The position numbers and the translations under genes were made by a program. Below the pieces are notes generated by a model, which worked only from the letters and a program-made list of their open reading frames with translations, searched no databases and was not told the DNA's origin. Positions 1 through 7,345 of a stretch of 33,530 nucleotides of DNA are shown here, piece after piece; position 1 is the first letter of the stretch; each line of letters begins with the position of its first letter. This stretch comes from Candidatus Multivorans thiocomprendens (GTDB lineage Bacteria > Acidobacteriota > Thermoanaerobaculia > Multivoradales > Multivoraceae), in contig JAPVWO010000073.1 of assembly GCA_027493375.1 (NCBI GenBank), positions 1-33,530 on the forward strand. The letters run 5' to 3'.

Positions 1-729
1 CTGCTTGACGGGCGTGCGGCACTGCTCCACGTCGTTGCCCATGACGACGGTGACGAAGGGCATGACCTTGAAGTCGTCCAGGCTCTTGCCGTTGCCGGCG
101 GCCGCGAAGCCGCGTTCGAGGGCGCCCTCGATCAGGTCGTAGCGTTCGGGGTTCATCCAGATCGGGAAGACGCCGTCCGCGACCTCGGCGCTGCACTCCA
201 GGCCGTTCGGGCTGATCGAGGCGGTGTAGATCGGAATGGAGGTGTCCGCAGCCAGGATGCTCCGGAGCGGCTTGCCGAGTCCCGTTCCGTCCTCGCCGCG
301 GTAGGGCAACTGGTAGTGGTAGCCCTCATGGGTCACCGGCTCCTCGCGAGCGAAGACCTTGCGCATGATCCGGATGTACTCCTTCGTCCGCGTCAGCGGC
401 CGGCCATAGGCGACGCCGTGCCAGCCTTCGATGACCTGCGGGCCGGACGGGCCGAGGCCGACCAGGAAGCGCCCGCCGGAGAGCTGGTTCAGCGTCATGG
501 CGGTCATCGCCGTCATCGCCGGGCTGCGGGCCGGCATCTGCATGATCGCCGTCCCGACCTTGATCTTCTCCGTCTGGGCCAGAATCCAGGACGCCGTGGT
601 CACGGCATCGGAGCCGTAGGCCTCCGCGGTCCAGACCGACGTGAAGCCGGCGCTTTCCGCCTGCCGAATGCGATCGATGTCGATGGTGATCTGGCTGCCG
701 AAGGCGCCGGCGAGCAGTCCTAGTTCCAT
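1..729 (-). CDS. LLM-class F420-type oxidoreductase (partial, 3' end outside window)
   Basis: An open frame of 243 codons runs from an ATG at 729 off the left edge. The N-terminus (MELGLLAGAFG, then RIRQAESAGFTSVWTAEAYGS) and the segments KVGTAIMQMPARSPAMTA and LSGGRFLVGLGPSGPQV are typical of the luciferase-like TIM-barrel family of flavin or F420-dependent oxidoreductases, especially the actinobacterial-type F420 branch. These are soluble enzymes that transfer hydride between reduced F420 or FMN and a small organic substrate; the substrate cannot be read from sequence. GGAGA lies 7 bases before the ATG and supports this start. The gene is divergent from the membrane protein at 831. F420 rather than FMN use is inferred from family resemblance, and no cofactor-biosynthesis gene is in the window. 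The missing part is probably about 80-100 residues. Confidence 0.85.
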   Translation of the reverse strand, partial: MELGLLAGAFGSQITIDIDRIRQAESAGFTSVWTAEAYGSDAVTTASWILAQTEKIKVGTAIMQMPARSPAMTAMTAMTLNQLSGGRFLVGLGPSGPQVIEGWHGVAYGRPLTRTKEYIRIMRKVFAREEPVTHEGYHYQLPYRGEDGTGLGKPLRSILAADTSIPIYTASISPNGLECSAEVADGVFPIWMNPERYDLIEGALERGFAAAGNGKSLDDFKVMPFVTVVMGNDVEQCRTPVKQ

Positions 730-816
730 GATCCGGTCTCCAGGGTCTTGAGTCTCTGTCCAGGTTCGAGCGAGCGAAACGCGCGCGAGGCTAGCAGGTC
801 GCCGGCGGGTCGGACA

Positions 817-822
817 TAGACT
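817..822 (+). promoter_or_regulatory. Candidate -10 element (TAGACT), leaderless start
   Basis: TAGACT ends 8 bases before the ATG at 831, and no Shine-Dalgarno sequence precedes that ATG. A transcript starting 7-9 bases downstream of the -10 would begin at or next to the start codon. The same arrangement occurs before nfuA and nqrM. No convincing -35 is visible. Confidence 0.45.
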
Positions 823-830
823 GCGCTTCG

Positions 831-1646
831 ATGGTCGAGACACCCCGAGAGCAGGGCGGTCGCCCCGGGCGCGGCCCGCACAAACCGCGCAGCCAGATGC
901 TGTGGCGGCTCGCCTTCATCACGCTGATCCTGGGCATGGTCGTGGTCATCGTGGTCGGCTACGTGATCATCCGCCTGACCCAGGTGCCCGGCGAAATCGT
1001 CGAGAGCGGCCGGGAGATCGGCCGCGCCGCGGTGGAGAGCGTGGAACGCATCGCACGGGCGTTCCGGACCGGCAGCGTGCAGACGTCCTTCATGAGCTAC
1101 GCCACGGAGGTTTCGGGCAGCTCCTTTCTCCAGTTCGCCTCGCTCGACCAGACGGAGGTGCTGGAGCGCACGGACTCGGCCAGCCTGCTCTGGGGCCGGC
1201 TCAGGCTGCCCGACGTGGTCGTCGAGGCGCGCGTCCCGGTCCGCTACACCTACTACCTCGACCTGGAGGACGAGTGGTCGCTGACGCTCGAGGGAACGAC
1301 GGTCCACGTCCTGGCGCCCGGCGTGCGAGCCAACCGGCCGGCCGTGGACGCCTCGGCGATCGAGTACCGGGTTCAGGGGGATTCGATCCTGCGCGACGAG
1401 GAGGCGGTCCTGGAGCAGCTCCGACTCCGCATCACGGACCAGTTGGCCGCCCGCGCGGGCGAGAACATCGCGCTCGTGCGCGAACTTGGCCGGCGCAGGA
1501 CCGCCGACTTCGTGCGCACGTTCCTGCTCTCGCAGTTCGGCGAAGACGTGGAGGCCTACCGGATCGAGGTGCGCTTCCGCGATGAGGTCGACATGGAACC
1601 CGCGGTCGAAACCGGGCCGCCGGTCACCGAGGGCGCGCGAGATTGA
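831..1646 (+). CDS. Membrane-anchored protein of unknown function (possibly DUF4230-like)
   Basis: 271 residues. A basic N-terminus (about 1-22) is followed by one hydrophobic segment (about 24-47, WRLAFITLILGMVVVIVVGY) and a soluble, presumably periplasmic, remainder. The body has a beta-rich part (about 85-165, with paired VVVEARVPVRYTYYLDLE and WSLTLEGTTVHVLAPG) and a charged helical C-terminal part (about 180-250). The layout, with short strands followed by a long amphipathic helix, resembles DUF4230 proteins, but this is a loose visual match. No catalytic motif is evident. The last base pairs overlap the TTG start of the downstream ligase (TTGA), so the two are probably cotranslated. The role is unknown. 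Confidence 0.75.
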   Translation: MVETPREQGGRPGRGPHKPRSQMLWRLAFITLILGMVVVIVVGYVIIRLTQVPGEIVESGREIGRAAVESVERIARAFRTGSVQTSFMSYATEVSGSSFLQFASLDQTEVLERTDSASLLWGRLRLPDVVVEARVPVRYTYYLDLEDEWSLTLEGTTVHVLAPGVRANRPAVDASAIEYRVQGDSILRDEEAVLEQLRLRITDQLAARAGENIALVRELGRRRTADFVRTFLLSQFGEDVEAYRIEVRFRDEVDMEPAVETGPPVTEGARD

Positions 1647-2782
1647 CCGATCGTCTGGCGCGCAAGCGCCACAGACTCAGGGCACGGCAGGCGGACCGCT
1701 TCGGCCGCATGGCCGAGCAGGTCCATCACCACAACCCGTTCTACCGGGCCAAGTGGCGGGCCGCCGGCTTCGAGTCGCCTCCCACGCTCGACGACCTGGC
1801 TGACCTTCCGTTCACGACGAAGGAGGAACTCGCCCGCGACCAGGACGAGAACGCGCCCTGGGGCACGAACCTCACCTTCCCCCTGGACCGCTATGTTCGC
1901 GTCCACCGCACCTCCGGCACGACCGGCAAGCCGCTCCGCTGGCTCGACACGCCGGCGAGCTGGCAGTGGTTCCTCGATTGCTGGCTGGAGACATACAAGG
2001 GCGCCGGCGTCGAAGCGGCCGACCGGGTCTTCGTGGCGTTCGGCTTCGGCCCCTTCGTCGGATTCTGGACCGCGTTCGAGGCGGCGCAGCAGCTCGGCTG
2101 CCTCGTCATGCCGGCCGGCCACCTCAGCACCGAGCAGCGCCTGCGAGTGATGCTGGACGACGTCGCGACGGTGCTCGTGGCGACGCCGACCTATGGCCTG
2201 CGCCTCCTGGAGGCGGCGGACGGGCTCGGCCTCGACCTGGCCGCAAGCCCCATCGCGCGGACGATTCACGCCGGCGAACCGGGCGGCGGCGTGCCCGCGG
2301 TCAAGCACCAGCTCTCCGCCGGCTACGGCGCCCGGGTCTTCGACCACGCCGGCGCGACCGAGGTGGGCGCCTGGGGTTGCCCCTGCGGTGTCCGCGAGAA
2401 CCTGCACATCCTCGAGGAGGAGTTCGTCGTCGAGTGGTTCGACCCGGCGACAGGCGAGCCGCTCGAAGCGATCGATCCCGCGGCGAGCGAGCCCGCCGAG
2501 CCGGTCCTCGGGGAGCTCGTGCTGACCAACCTGGGGCGGATCGGCAGTCCGGTGGTCCGCTACCGCACCGGCGACATTGGCCGTCTCTGCGTCGCCGGCT
2601 GTCCCAGCGGCAGGCCGACGATGTACCTGGACGGCGGCGTCCTGGCGCGGGCGGACGACATGTTCATCGTCCGCGGCATCAACGTCTACCCGAGCGCCGT
2701 CGACGCCCTGGCGAGGAGCGTCTCAGCCTCCGGGTCCCGGTGCGGATCGCCGGCGCCGGTTCGCTCCCCCGCTACGAGCTGA
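1643..2782 (+). CDS. PaaK-like AMP-forming CoA ligase, C-terminally disrupted
   Basis: 379 residues of the phenylacetate-CoA ligase (PaaK) type of adenylate-forming enzyme, which activates a carboxylic acid as acyl-AMP and then acyl-CoA. Visible are NPFYRAKW near the N-terminus, the P-loop RTSGTTGKPLRW (about 89-100), DHAGATEVGAWGCPC in the middle and the adenylate motif VVRYRTGDIG (about 309-318). The C-terminal domain begins normally with MFIVRGINVYPSAV but then reads into SGSRCGSPAPVRSPATS, which is not family sequence. The expected last residues lie in the next frame (2713-2811). The TTG start overlaps the preceding stop as TTGA. PaaK proteins are usually near 430 residues. The protein retains the adenylation core but probably not a working C-terminal lid, so it may be a pseudogene; a sequencing or assembly deletion is the alternative. 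Confidence 0.75.
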   Translation: MTDRLARKRHRLRARQADRFGRMAEQVHHHNPFYRAKWRAAGFESPPTLDDLADLPFTTKEELARDQDENAPWGTNLTFPLDRYVRVHRTSGTTGKPLRWLDTPASWQWFLDCWLETYKGAGVEAADRVFVAFGFGPFVGFWTAFEAAQQLGCLVMPAGHLSTEQRLRVMLDDVATVLVATPTYGLRLLEAADGLGLDLAASPIARTIHAGEPGGGVPAVKHQLSAGYGARVFDHAGATEVGAWGCPCGVRENLHILEEEFVVEWFDPATGEPLEAIDPAASEPAEPVLGELVLTNLGRIGSPVVRYRTGDIGRLCVAGCPSGRPTMYLDGGVLARADDMFIVRGINVYPSAVDALARSVSASGSRCGSPAPVRSPATS

Positions 2783-2811
2783 AGGCGAACCGGTTCACCT
2801 TCATGGACTGA
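2713..2811 (+). pseudogene. Out-of-frame remnant of the PaaK-like C-terminus
   Basis: Frame +1 relative to the upstream ligase encodes EERLSLRVPVRIAGAG followed by SLPRYELKANRFTFMD and a stop. The (S/T)LPR.E.KA.R pattern is the usual end of PaaK-family ligases. Between INVYPSAVDALA in the main frame and this segment, the family normally has about 50 or more residues, which are absent. An out-of-frame deletion near 2705-2715 explains both the missing residues and the frame change. The remnant's end overlaps by 11 bases the convergent TRAP permease. Confidence 0.65.
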
Positions 2812-4954
2812 CGGCGGCGGCCGCCGGCCGGTTCAGCACGAGGAGCGCCGCAAACAGGACGGCGCCCGCGCCGTTCACGACGAGACCCATGGTCGGGCCG
2901 CCCAGATCGGGAACGAGCAGCAGGGCAGCCGCGACCACCATGAGAATCCGCAGCGGCAGCGTGAGTTCGGATCGCAGGTAGCCGCCGATCCCGGAGGCCA
3001 GGGCCACGATGCCGACGACGGCCGCCCCGAGGGCCAGCACGAGGGGAGCCAGTCCCGCCGCTCCGGACGCGAAGAGACTCGCCCCGCCCTCGTCCATCAG
3101 CAGCAGCGCGGGCCGGTAGACGAACATGAAGGGCAGGGTGAAGCCGACCAGGGCGAATCGGAACGCCGCCAGCGCGGTCGGCATGACCGGCGCCTGGGCC
3201 AGGCTCGACGCCGCGTAGGCCGCGAGCGCGACCGGCGGCGTCACCATGGACATCATCCCGAAGTAGAAGATGAACAGATGCGCCGCCAGGGGAATGACGC
3301 CGAGTTCCGAGAGCAGGGAGCCCATCAGGGTGGCCATCAGCAGGTAGCAGACGACGGACGGCACCCCCATGCCCAGCACGAGCGACGTGACCATGATGCC
3401 GAGCAGGGCCAGGAACAGGTTCGTCGCCACGACGCCCTTGATCGCTGCCGAGAAGTCCGCCGCGATGCCGGTCTGCTGCACGATGCCGATGACCACGCCG
3501 ACGCAGGCGCTGGCGGCGACCAGCGGAATCCCGTTGCGCGCCGCCTGGGTCAGGGCGCCGAGGATGTGGGGCCGGAAGACGCGGTGGATCAGGCCGAACG
3601 CCATCAGCCCGAACATCGCCACGATGCCGGACGAGAGCCAGGACTCGAAGACCTGCCGGAACGACGGGTCCGCCGGAAGTTCGCCCCAGATCACCTGGTG
3701 CAGAAGGGCCACGCCGGCGAAACAGCCGAGAGCCAGATGGCGCAGTCTCCGCGGAAGGTCGATTTCCGGTCGCAGCACCGCGAGCACCAGGATCACGATC
3801 AGCGCCCCGGTCACGGCCCGGAACGGCGAGAACCGGAGCAGCAGGAGCAGGATCAGGGTGGCCAGGCCGGCGATGAAGACCAGCGCGTCGAAGCGCCTCA
3901 CCGGAGGCGGCTCGCCCTCGCGCTCCGGCGTACCGACGCGCCGCGAGTAGAAGTGGACGATCAGGAAGAGCGAGAGGTAGAAGAGGACGGCCGGCAGCAG
4001 AGCCGCCTGCACGATCTGCAGGAAGGTGACCTGGGGCTCGACGATCTCGAGCATCATGTAGGCGCCGGCGCCCATGACCGGCGGCACCAGGGCGCCTCCG
4101 GACGCGGCCGCCGCTTCCACCGCCGCCGCCACGTGCCGCCTGAAGCCGTTGCTCCTCATCATGGGAATCGTGAAGGCGCCGGTGGTCACGGCGTTCGCCA
4201 CCGCGCTGCCGGAAAGGGAGCCCAGCAGTCCGCTGCTCAGCACCGCCACCTTCGCGGGTCCGCCCGGCCTGGTGCCGAACACCCGCTCCGCGAAGCGCAT
4301 GATGAACTGGGTCGCACCGGACATCTCGAGAAACGCGCCGAACACGACGAACAGGAAGACGTAGCGGAACATGACCGACGCCGCCGGGCCGAAAACGCCC
4401 AGGCTCTGAAGGAACGTCGTACCGACCACGTCGCGGGGGTTCTGGCCGGCGTGGGGAAACAGCCAGTCCGGCAGCAGCGCCCAGCCGTTGCGCAGGCTGA
4501 AGTAGCAGTAGAGAGTGTGGGCGATGAAGGCAAGACCCAGGGCGGGAACGATCCAGCCGATACTCCGACGGGCAGCCTCGAGCACGAGCAGGAGGCCGAT
4601 CAGGCCGAGGCCGATGTCCGCCGTGGTCTCGATGCCGGCCCGGTTGCCGAGGGACCTGCCGCCGGACCACAGGTGCTCGAAAGCCGGTTCCGTCTGCACC
4701 ACGACGTAGGTGCAGACCGCCAGGGCCATGAGACCGAACAGCAGGTCCAGGCGCCGCAGCCAGGGGTTCGATCCGAACTTCGGATGAACCGGAAAGGCGA
4801 GAAAGCAGAGCAGCAACCCGAGACCGACGAAGACGGCCAGGGAGGACTGCGGCAGCAGCAGCCCGAAGTTCACCTCGAGCAGAACGAAGAAGCACAGGGC
4901 GACGCCGAGTGCCCCGATCAGGCCCCGGCGCGCGCGCTCGGCCGCTTCGCTCAA
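2801..4954 (-). CDS. TRAP transporter permease, fused 4TM/12TM subunits
   Basis: About 717 residues from a TTG at 4954, very hydrophobic throughout. This is the fused small and large membrane subunit found with TAXI-type binding proteins, importing organic acids or similar solutes using an ion gradient. Family landmarks are GSLSGSAVANAVTTGAFTIP (substrate and ion site region), ALVPPVMGAGAYMM and GMGVPSVVCYLLMATLMG, with a late MVTPPVALAAYAASSLA segment. A longer upstream frame exists, but it would overlap the binding-protein gene. The TTG overlaps that gene's TGA (TTGA) and begins LSEAAERARRGL just before the first membrane helix, so I chose it. The short SBP-permease order is the classic TAXI-TRAP arrangement. 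Substrate unknown. Confidence 0.9.
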   Translation of the reverse strand: MSEAAERARRGLIGALGVALCFFVLLEVNFGLLLPQSSLAVFVGLGLLLCFLAFPVHPKFGSNPWLRRLDLLFGLMALAVCTYVVVQTEPAFEHLWSGGRSLGNRAGIETTADIGLGLIGLLLVLEAARRSIGWIVPALGLAFIAHTLYCYFSLRNGWALLPDWLFPHAGQNPRDVVGTTFLQSLGVFGPAASVMFRYVFLFVVFGAFLEMSGATQFIMRFAERVFGTRPGGPAKVAVLSSGLLGSLSGSAVANAVTTGAFTIPMMRSNGFRRHVAAAVEAAAASGGALVPPVMGAGAYMMLEIVEPQVTFLQIVQAALLPAVLFYLSLFLIVHFYSRRVGTPEREGEPPPVRRFDALVFIAGLATLILLLLLRFSPFRAVTGALIVILVLAVLRPEIDLPRRLRHLALGCFAGVALLHQVIWGELPADPSFRQVFESWLSSGIVAMFGLMAFGLIHRVFRPHILGALTQAARNGIPLVAASACVGVVIGIVQQTGIAADFSAAIKGVVATNLFLALLGIMVTSLVLGMGVPSVVCYLLMATLMGSLLSELGVIPLAAHLFIFYFGMMSMVTPPVALAAYAASSLAQAPVMPTALAAFRFALVGFTLPFMFVYRPALLLMDEGGASLFASGAAGLAPLVLALGAAVVGIVALASGIGGYLRSELTLPLRILMVVAAALLLVPDLGGPTMGLVVNGAGAVLFAALLVLNRPAAAAVSP

Positions 4955-5952
4955 TCGCCCGCTTCGGGCCAGATACCGATCTCGCGGTAGTAGCGCTCCG
5001 CCCCCGTATGGAACGGCGTGCCGGTGTTGCGGGCGACGTTCGCCTCGTTGATCGCGCGGCCGGCGGGGTGCTTCTCGGCGATTGCCTGCCGGTTCTCCCA
5101 CATGGTCTTCGTGACCTGGTAGACGAGTTCCTCGTCCGCGTCGGCGTAAGTGATCAGGTGCATCGAACCGACGTTGAGGCCGGGGTAGTCCTCGGTGAGA
5201 TCGGAGTAGGCGTCGGCGGGAATCGTGGCGAGCTGGAAGAAGGGATAGTCACGCGCGAGCTCCTGCCGCTTCTCCTCGTCGAACGGCAGGAAGACGATGT
5301 CGTGCGTACTGCTGGCCTGGGTCACAGCGCCGGTCGGTACCGCACCGCCGAGAAAGGCGGCGTCGATCGAGCCGTCGCCCAGCATGTCGACGGCCCCGCT
5401 CTGGGTGCCGTAGACCTGGGTGAAGTCGTCGTAGGTCACGCCATGCGCCGCCAGCAGCGGCTCGACGAACATCTCGAAGCCGGCGCCGGCCACGCCGACC
5501 ATCGCCCGCTTGCCCGCCAGCTCGCTCATGGCGGCGAGGCCCGAATCGGCCTTGGCGATGAACGTCGCGATGTTCGGCGCCAGCGTGGCGACCGCGCGGA
5601 TGTCGTAGCTCTGCTCCCAACCCGATTCCCCCAGGACCGCGAAGTAGCTGATGGCCGAGTTCGACATGGCAAGTTCCAGCTCGCCGCGCGCGAGCCGGCG
5701 GATGTTCTCCTGCGAGCCCTTCGTCCCTCGCGGCTGGACCCGCCAGTTGTTCTCTCCGCGGTTGTCGTTCAGCACTTCGGCGATCGCGCCGCCGACGACC
5801 GGGAAGGCGCCGCCGACCGGCGCCGTGCCCATGCTCAGGAACCGTGGGTTGCCGGCGCCGCCGTCCGCCCCGTCTCCGCCGGCGCAGGCAAGCGGCAGGA
5901 CGAGCGCCGGCAGGACGAGTGCCGGCAAGAGAGTGAGCAGGCGGTTCTTCAT
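4951..5952 (-). CDS. TAXI-family TRAP transporter solute-binding lipoprotein
   Basis: 333 residues from the ATG at 5952, preceded 8 bases upstream by GAGG. The N-terminus MKNRLLTLLPALVLPALVLPLAC is a lipoprotein signal peptide with lipobox PLAC; the mature protein starts at Cys23 with a flexible Gly/Ala/Asp linker. Family features include the opening FLSMGTAPVGGAFPVVGGAIAEVLN, GSQENIRRLARGELELAMSNS and VGVAGAGFEMFVEPLL. It captures a solute in the periplasm and delivers it to the permease encoded just downstream, with which it overlaps by four bases. An ATG at 6015 would add 21 residues in front of the signal peptide and is rejected because it falls inside the probable -10 element. TAXI proteins have been linked to glutamate-like and other carboxylates, but the ligand here is unknown. 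Confidence 0.9.
   Translation of the reverse strand: MKNRLLTLLPALVLPALVLPLACAGGDGADGGAGNPRFLSMGTAPVGGAFPVVGGAIAEVLNDNRGENNWRVQPRGTKGSQENIRRLARGELELAMSNSAISYFAVLGESGWEQSYDIRAVATLAPNIATFIAKADSGLAAMSELAGKRAMVGVAGAGFEMFVEPLLAAHGVTYDDFTQVYGTQSGAVDMLGDGSIDAAFLGGAVPTGAVTQASSTHDIVFLPFDEEKRQELARDYPFFQLATIPADAYSDLTEDYPGLNVGSMHLITYADADEELVYQVTKTMWENRQAIAEKHPAGRAINEANVARNTGTPFHTGAERYYREIGIWPEAGD
5894..5923. repeat. 15-bp tandem duplication inside a lipoprotein signal peptide
   Basis: Two adjacent 15-bp units (5894-5908 and 5909-5923) differ at one base. In the binding protein they encode PALVL twice within the hydrophobic core of the signal peptide, so the duplication is in frame and lengthens the h-region. 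Confidence 0.8.
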
Positions 5953-6010
5953 CGACGTTACCTCGTGGCCGAGCCGGACAGATTGACGCACCGGACGGGC
6001 GCGGCTAACG

Positions 6011-6016
6011 ATCATA
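6011..6016 (-). promoter_or_regulatory. Candidate -10 element (TATGAT) for the TRAP genes
   Basis: Read on the minus strand, TATGAT matches the TATAAT consensus at five of six positions. It would start transcription about 50 bases before the ATG at 5952, between the end of the beta-propeller gene and the TRAP operon. No clear -35 hexamer is seen at 17 bases. Confidence 0.4.
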
Positions 6017-6040
6017 GCTCGCCGGCCGCGGGCCTCCGCT

Positions 6041-7345
6041 CTACGGTTCGACGATGCAGTAGAGGAAGCTGTCGGTCCGCAGGTAGAGCCGACCCTCGGC
6101 CACGCCCAGCGACGACAGCGTGAAGCCCTGGACCTGGTTCCTGGCCAGGATCTCGAACTCGGGCCCGTCCCGGACCACCGTGGTCACTCCGTCTTCGCTG
6201 GTCGCGTAGATCTTGCCGTCGGCAACCAGGAGCGAGGCGCTGTAGGTGCCCGGCTCGAGCCGCTGGTTCTCCCAGTCCGGCGCACCGGTTGTGGCGTCGA
6301 GCCGCGACAGGAGGCCGTTGTCGCGGAGCAGGTAGAGCGTCTCGCCGTCCGTGGCGGGGGTCGGCACGTCGGGGCCGCGGTCGGTCTCCCAGAGGATCTC
6401 CGGCTCGCCGCCGTCTCCGAGCCGCAGCGCCTTCATCGGACTGACGCGGGTGGGAACGAAGACGAGGTTGCCCGCGGCCACCGGCGACGCGACGACCCGG
6501 TACATCGGACTGTTCCTCGGATTGAACCCCTCGACGCGCCAGAGCTCACTGCCGTCTTCCGGGTCGTGGCCGGTGGCGACGTCGCCCCCGTTCAGCACCA
6601 GGACGTGTCCGTCGCCGCTCTCGACCAGGGCGGGCGTGATGTAAGCGTCCGGCGACTCCATCCGGGCGTTCGTCGGCCGCTCCTGCCTCCAGATCGTCTC
6701 GCCCGAGCCGGCGTCGATGGCCAGGAGGTACGAGGGGTCGTCCGTCTTCATGCCGTGCAGCACCGGCACGTAGAGCACCTCCCGCCAGAGCAGCGCGGAA
6801 GAGCCGTAGCCGTGGTTCAGGCCGAAGGCGCCGTAGTCCTGTTCGAGTTCCCGCGCCCAGAGCTGGTTGCCGTCGAAGTCCCAGGCCTGCAGGGCGCCGG
6901 TTCCGGTCAGGACCCAGACCCGCTCGCCGTCCGTGATCGGAGACGGCGACGACATGTTGTGCTTGCGCTGAAACCGGTTGCCGCCTCCGATCGTTCGCTG
7001 CCACACGACTTCTCCCGAACCGGCGTCGACGCGCCACAGCGACAGATCGTCGCCCTCGGCCACGTTGAGGAACACGATGTCGCCGAACACGATCGGGGTC
7101 GAGCCGGAACGGTCCGGCAGCGCCAGCTTCCAGACGATGTTCCGCTCCGTGTCGCCGTCGTGCCCCCATTCGGTGGGCAGTCCGGTGTGCGCACTGTAGC
7201 CGTTCCGCTCGGGCCCTCGCCAGTTCGGCCACTCCGGCTCGCTCGCCGGCAGTACGCATGACACCGCCGTCAGGAGGCAACAGATCGCGGCCCGCAGCAC
7301 GACGCGCCCTTTGCGGCGTCCGGATCCCTCTTTCGTCTCGTTCAC
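6041..7345 (-). CDS. Secreted PQQ-like beta-propeller protein
   Basis: 434 residues from a GTG at 7345 that overlaps the stop of the M16 peptidase gene (GTGA), with GGGAGG 4 bases upstream. An N-terminal signal peptide ([26 protein letters not shown] broken at about residue 35) precedes [16 protein letters not shown], the opening typical of PQQ-like propellers. Blade repeats follow: [48 protein letters not shown] and [15 protein letters not shown], each a strand plus the A.(T/S)G..(L/I)W core. The fold resembles BamB and quinoprotein dehydrogenases, but residues that would define PQQ catalysis are not evident. It is likely a periplasmic scaffold or enzyme. Tight coupling to the peptidase suggests a shared envelope function. 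A much longer frame continues upstream but only shadows the peptidase. Confidence 0.85.
   Translation of the reverse strand: MNETKEGSGRRKGRVVLRAAICCLLTAVSCVLPASEPEWPNWRGPERNGYSAHTGLPTEWGHDGDTERNIVWKLALPDRSGSTPIVFGDIVFLNVAEGDDLSLWRVDAGSGEVVWQRTIGGGNRFQRKHNMSSPSPITDGERVWVLTGTGALQAWDFDGNQLWARELEQDYGAFGLNHGYGSSALLWREVLYVPVLHGMKTDDPSYLLAIDAGSGETIWRQERPTNARMESPDAYITPALVESGDGHVLVLNGGDVATGHDPEDGSELWRVEGFNPRNSPMYRVVASPVAAGNLVFVPTRVSPMKALRLGDGGEPEILWETDRGPDVPTPATDGETLYLLRDNGLLSRLDATTGAPDWENQRLEPGTYSASLLVADGKIYATSEDGVTTVVRDGPEFEILARNQVQGFTLSSLGVAEGRLYLRTDSFLYCIVEP

Noticed and set aside
3278..4990. Antisense open frame of 570 codons opposite the TRAP permease
   Set aside because: It is extremely charged, without hydrophobic core or motif, while the opposite strand encodes an evident membrane protein.
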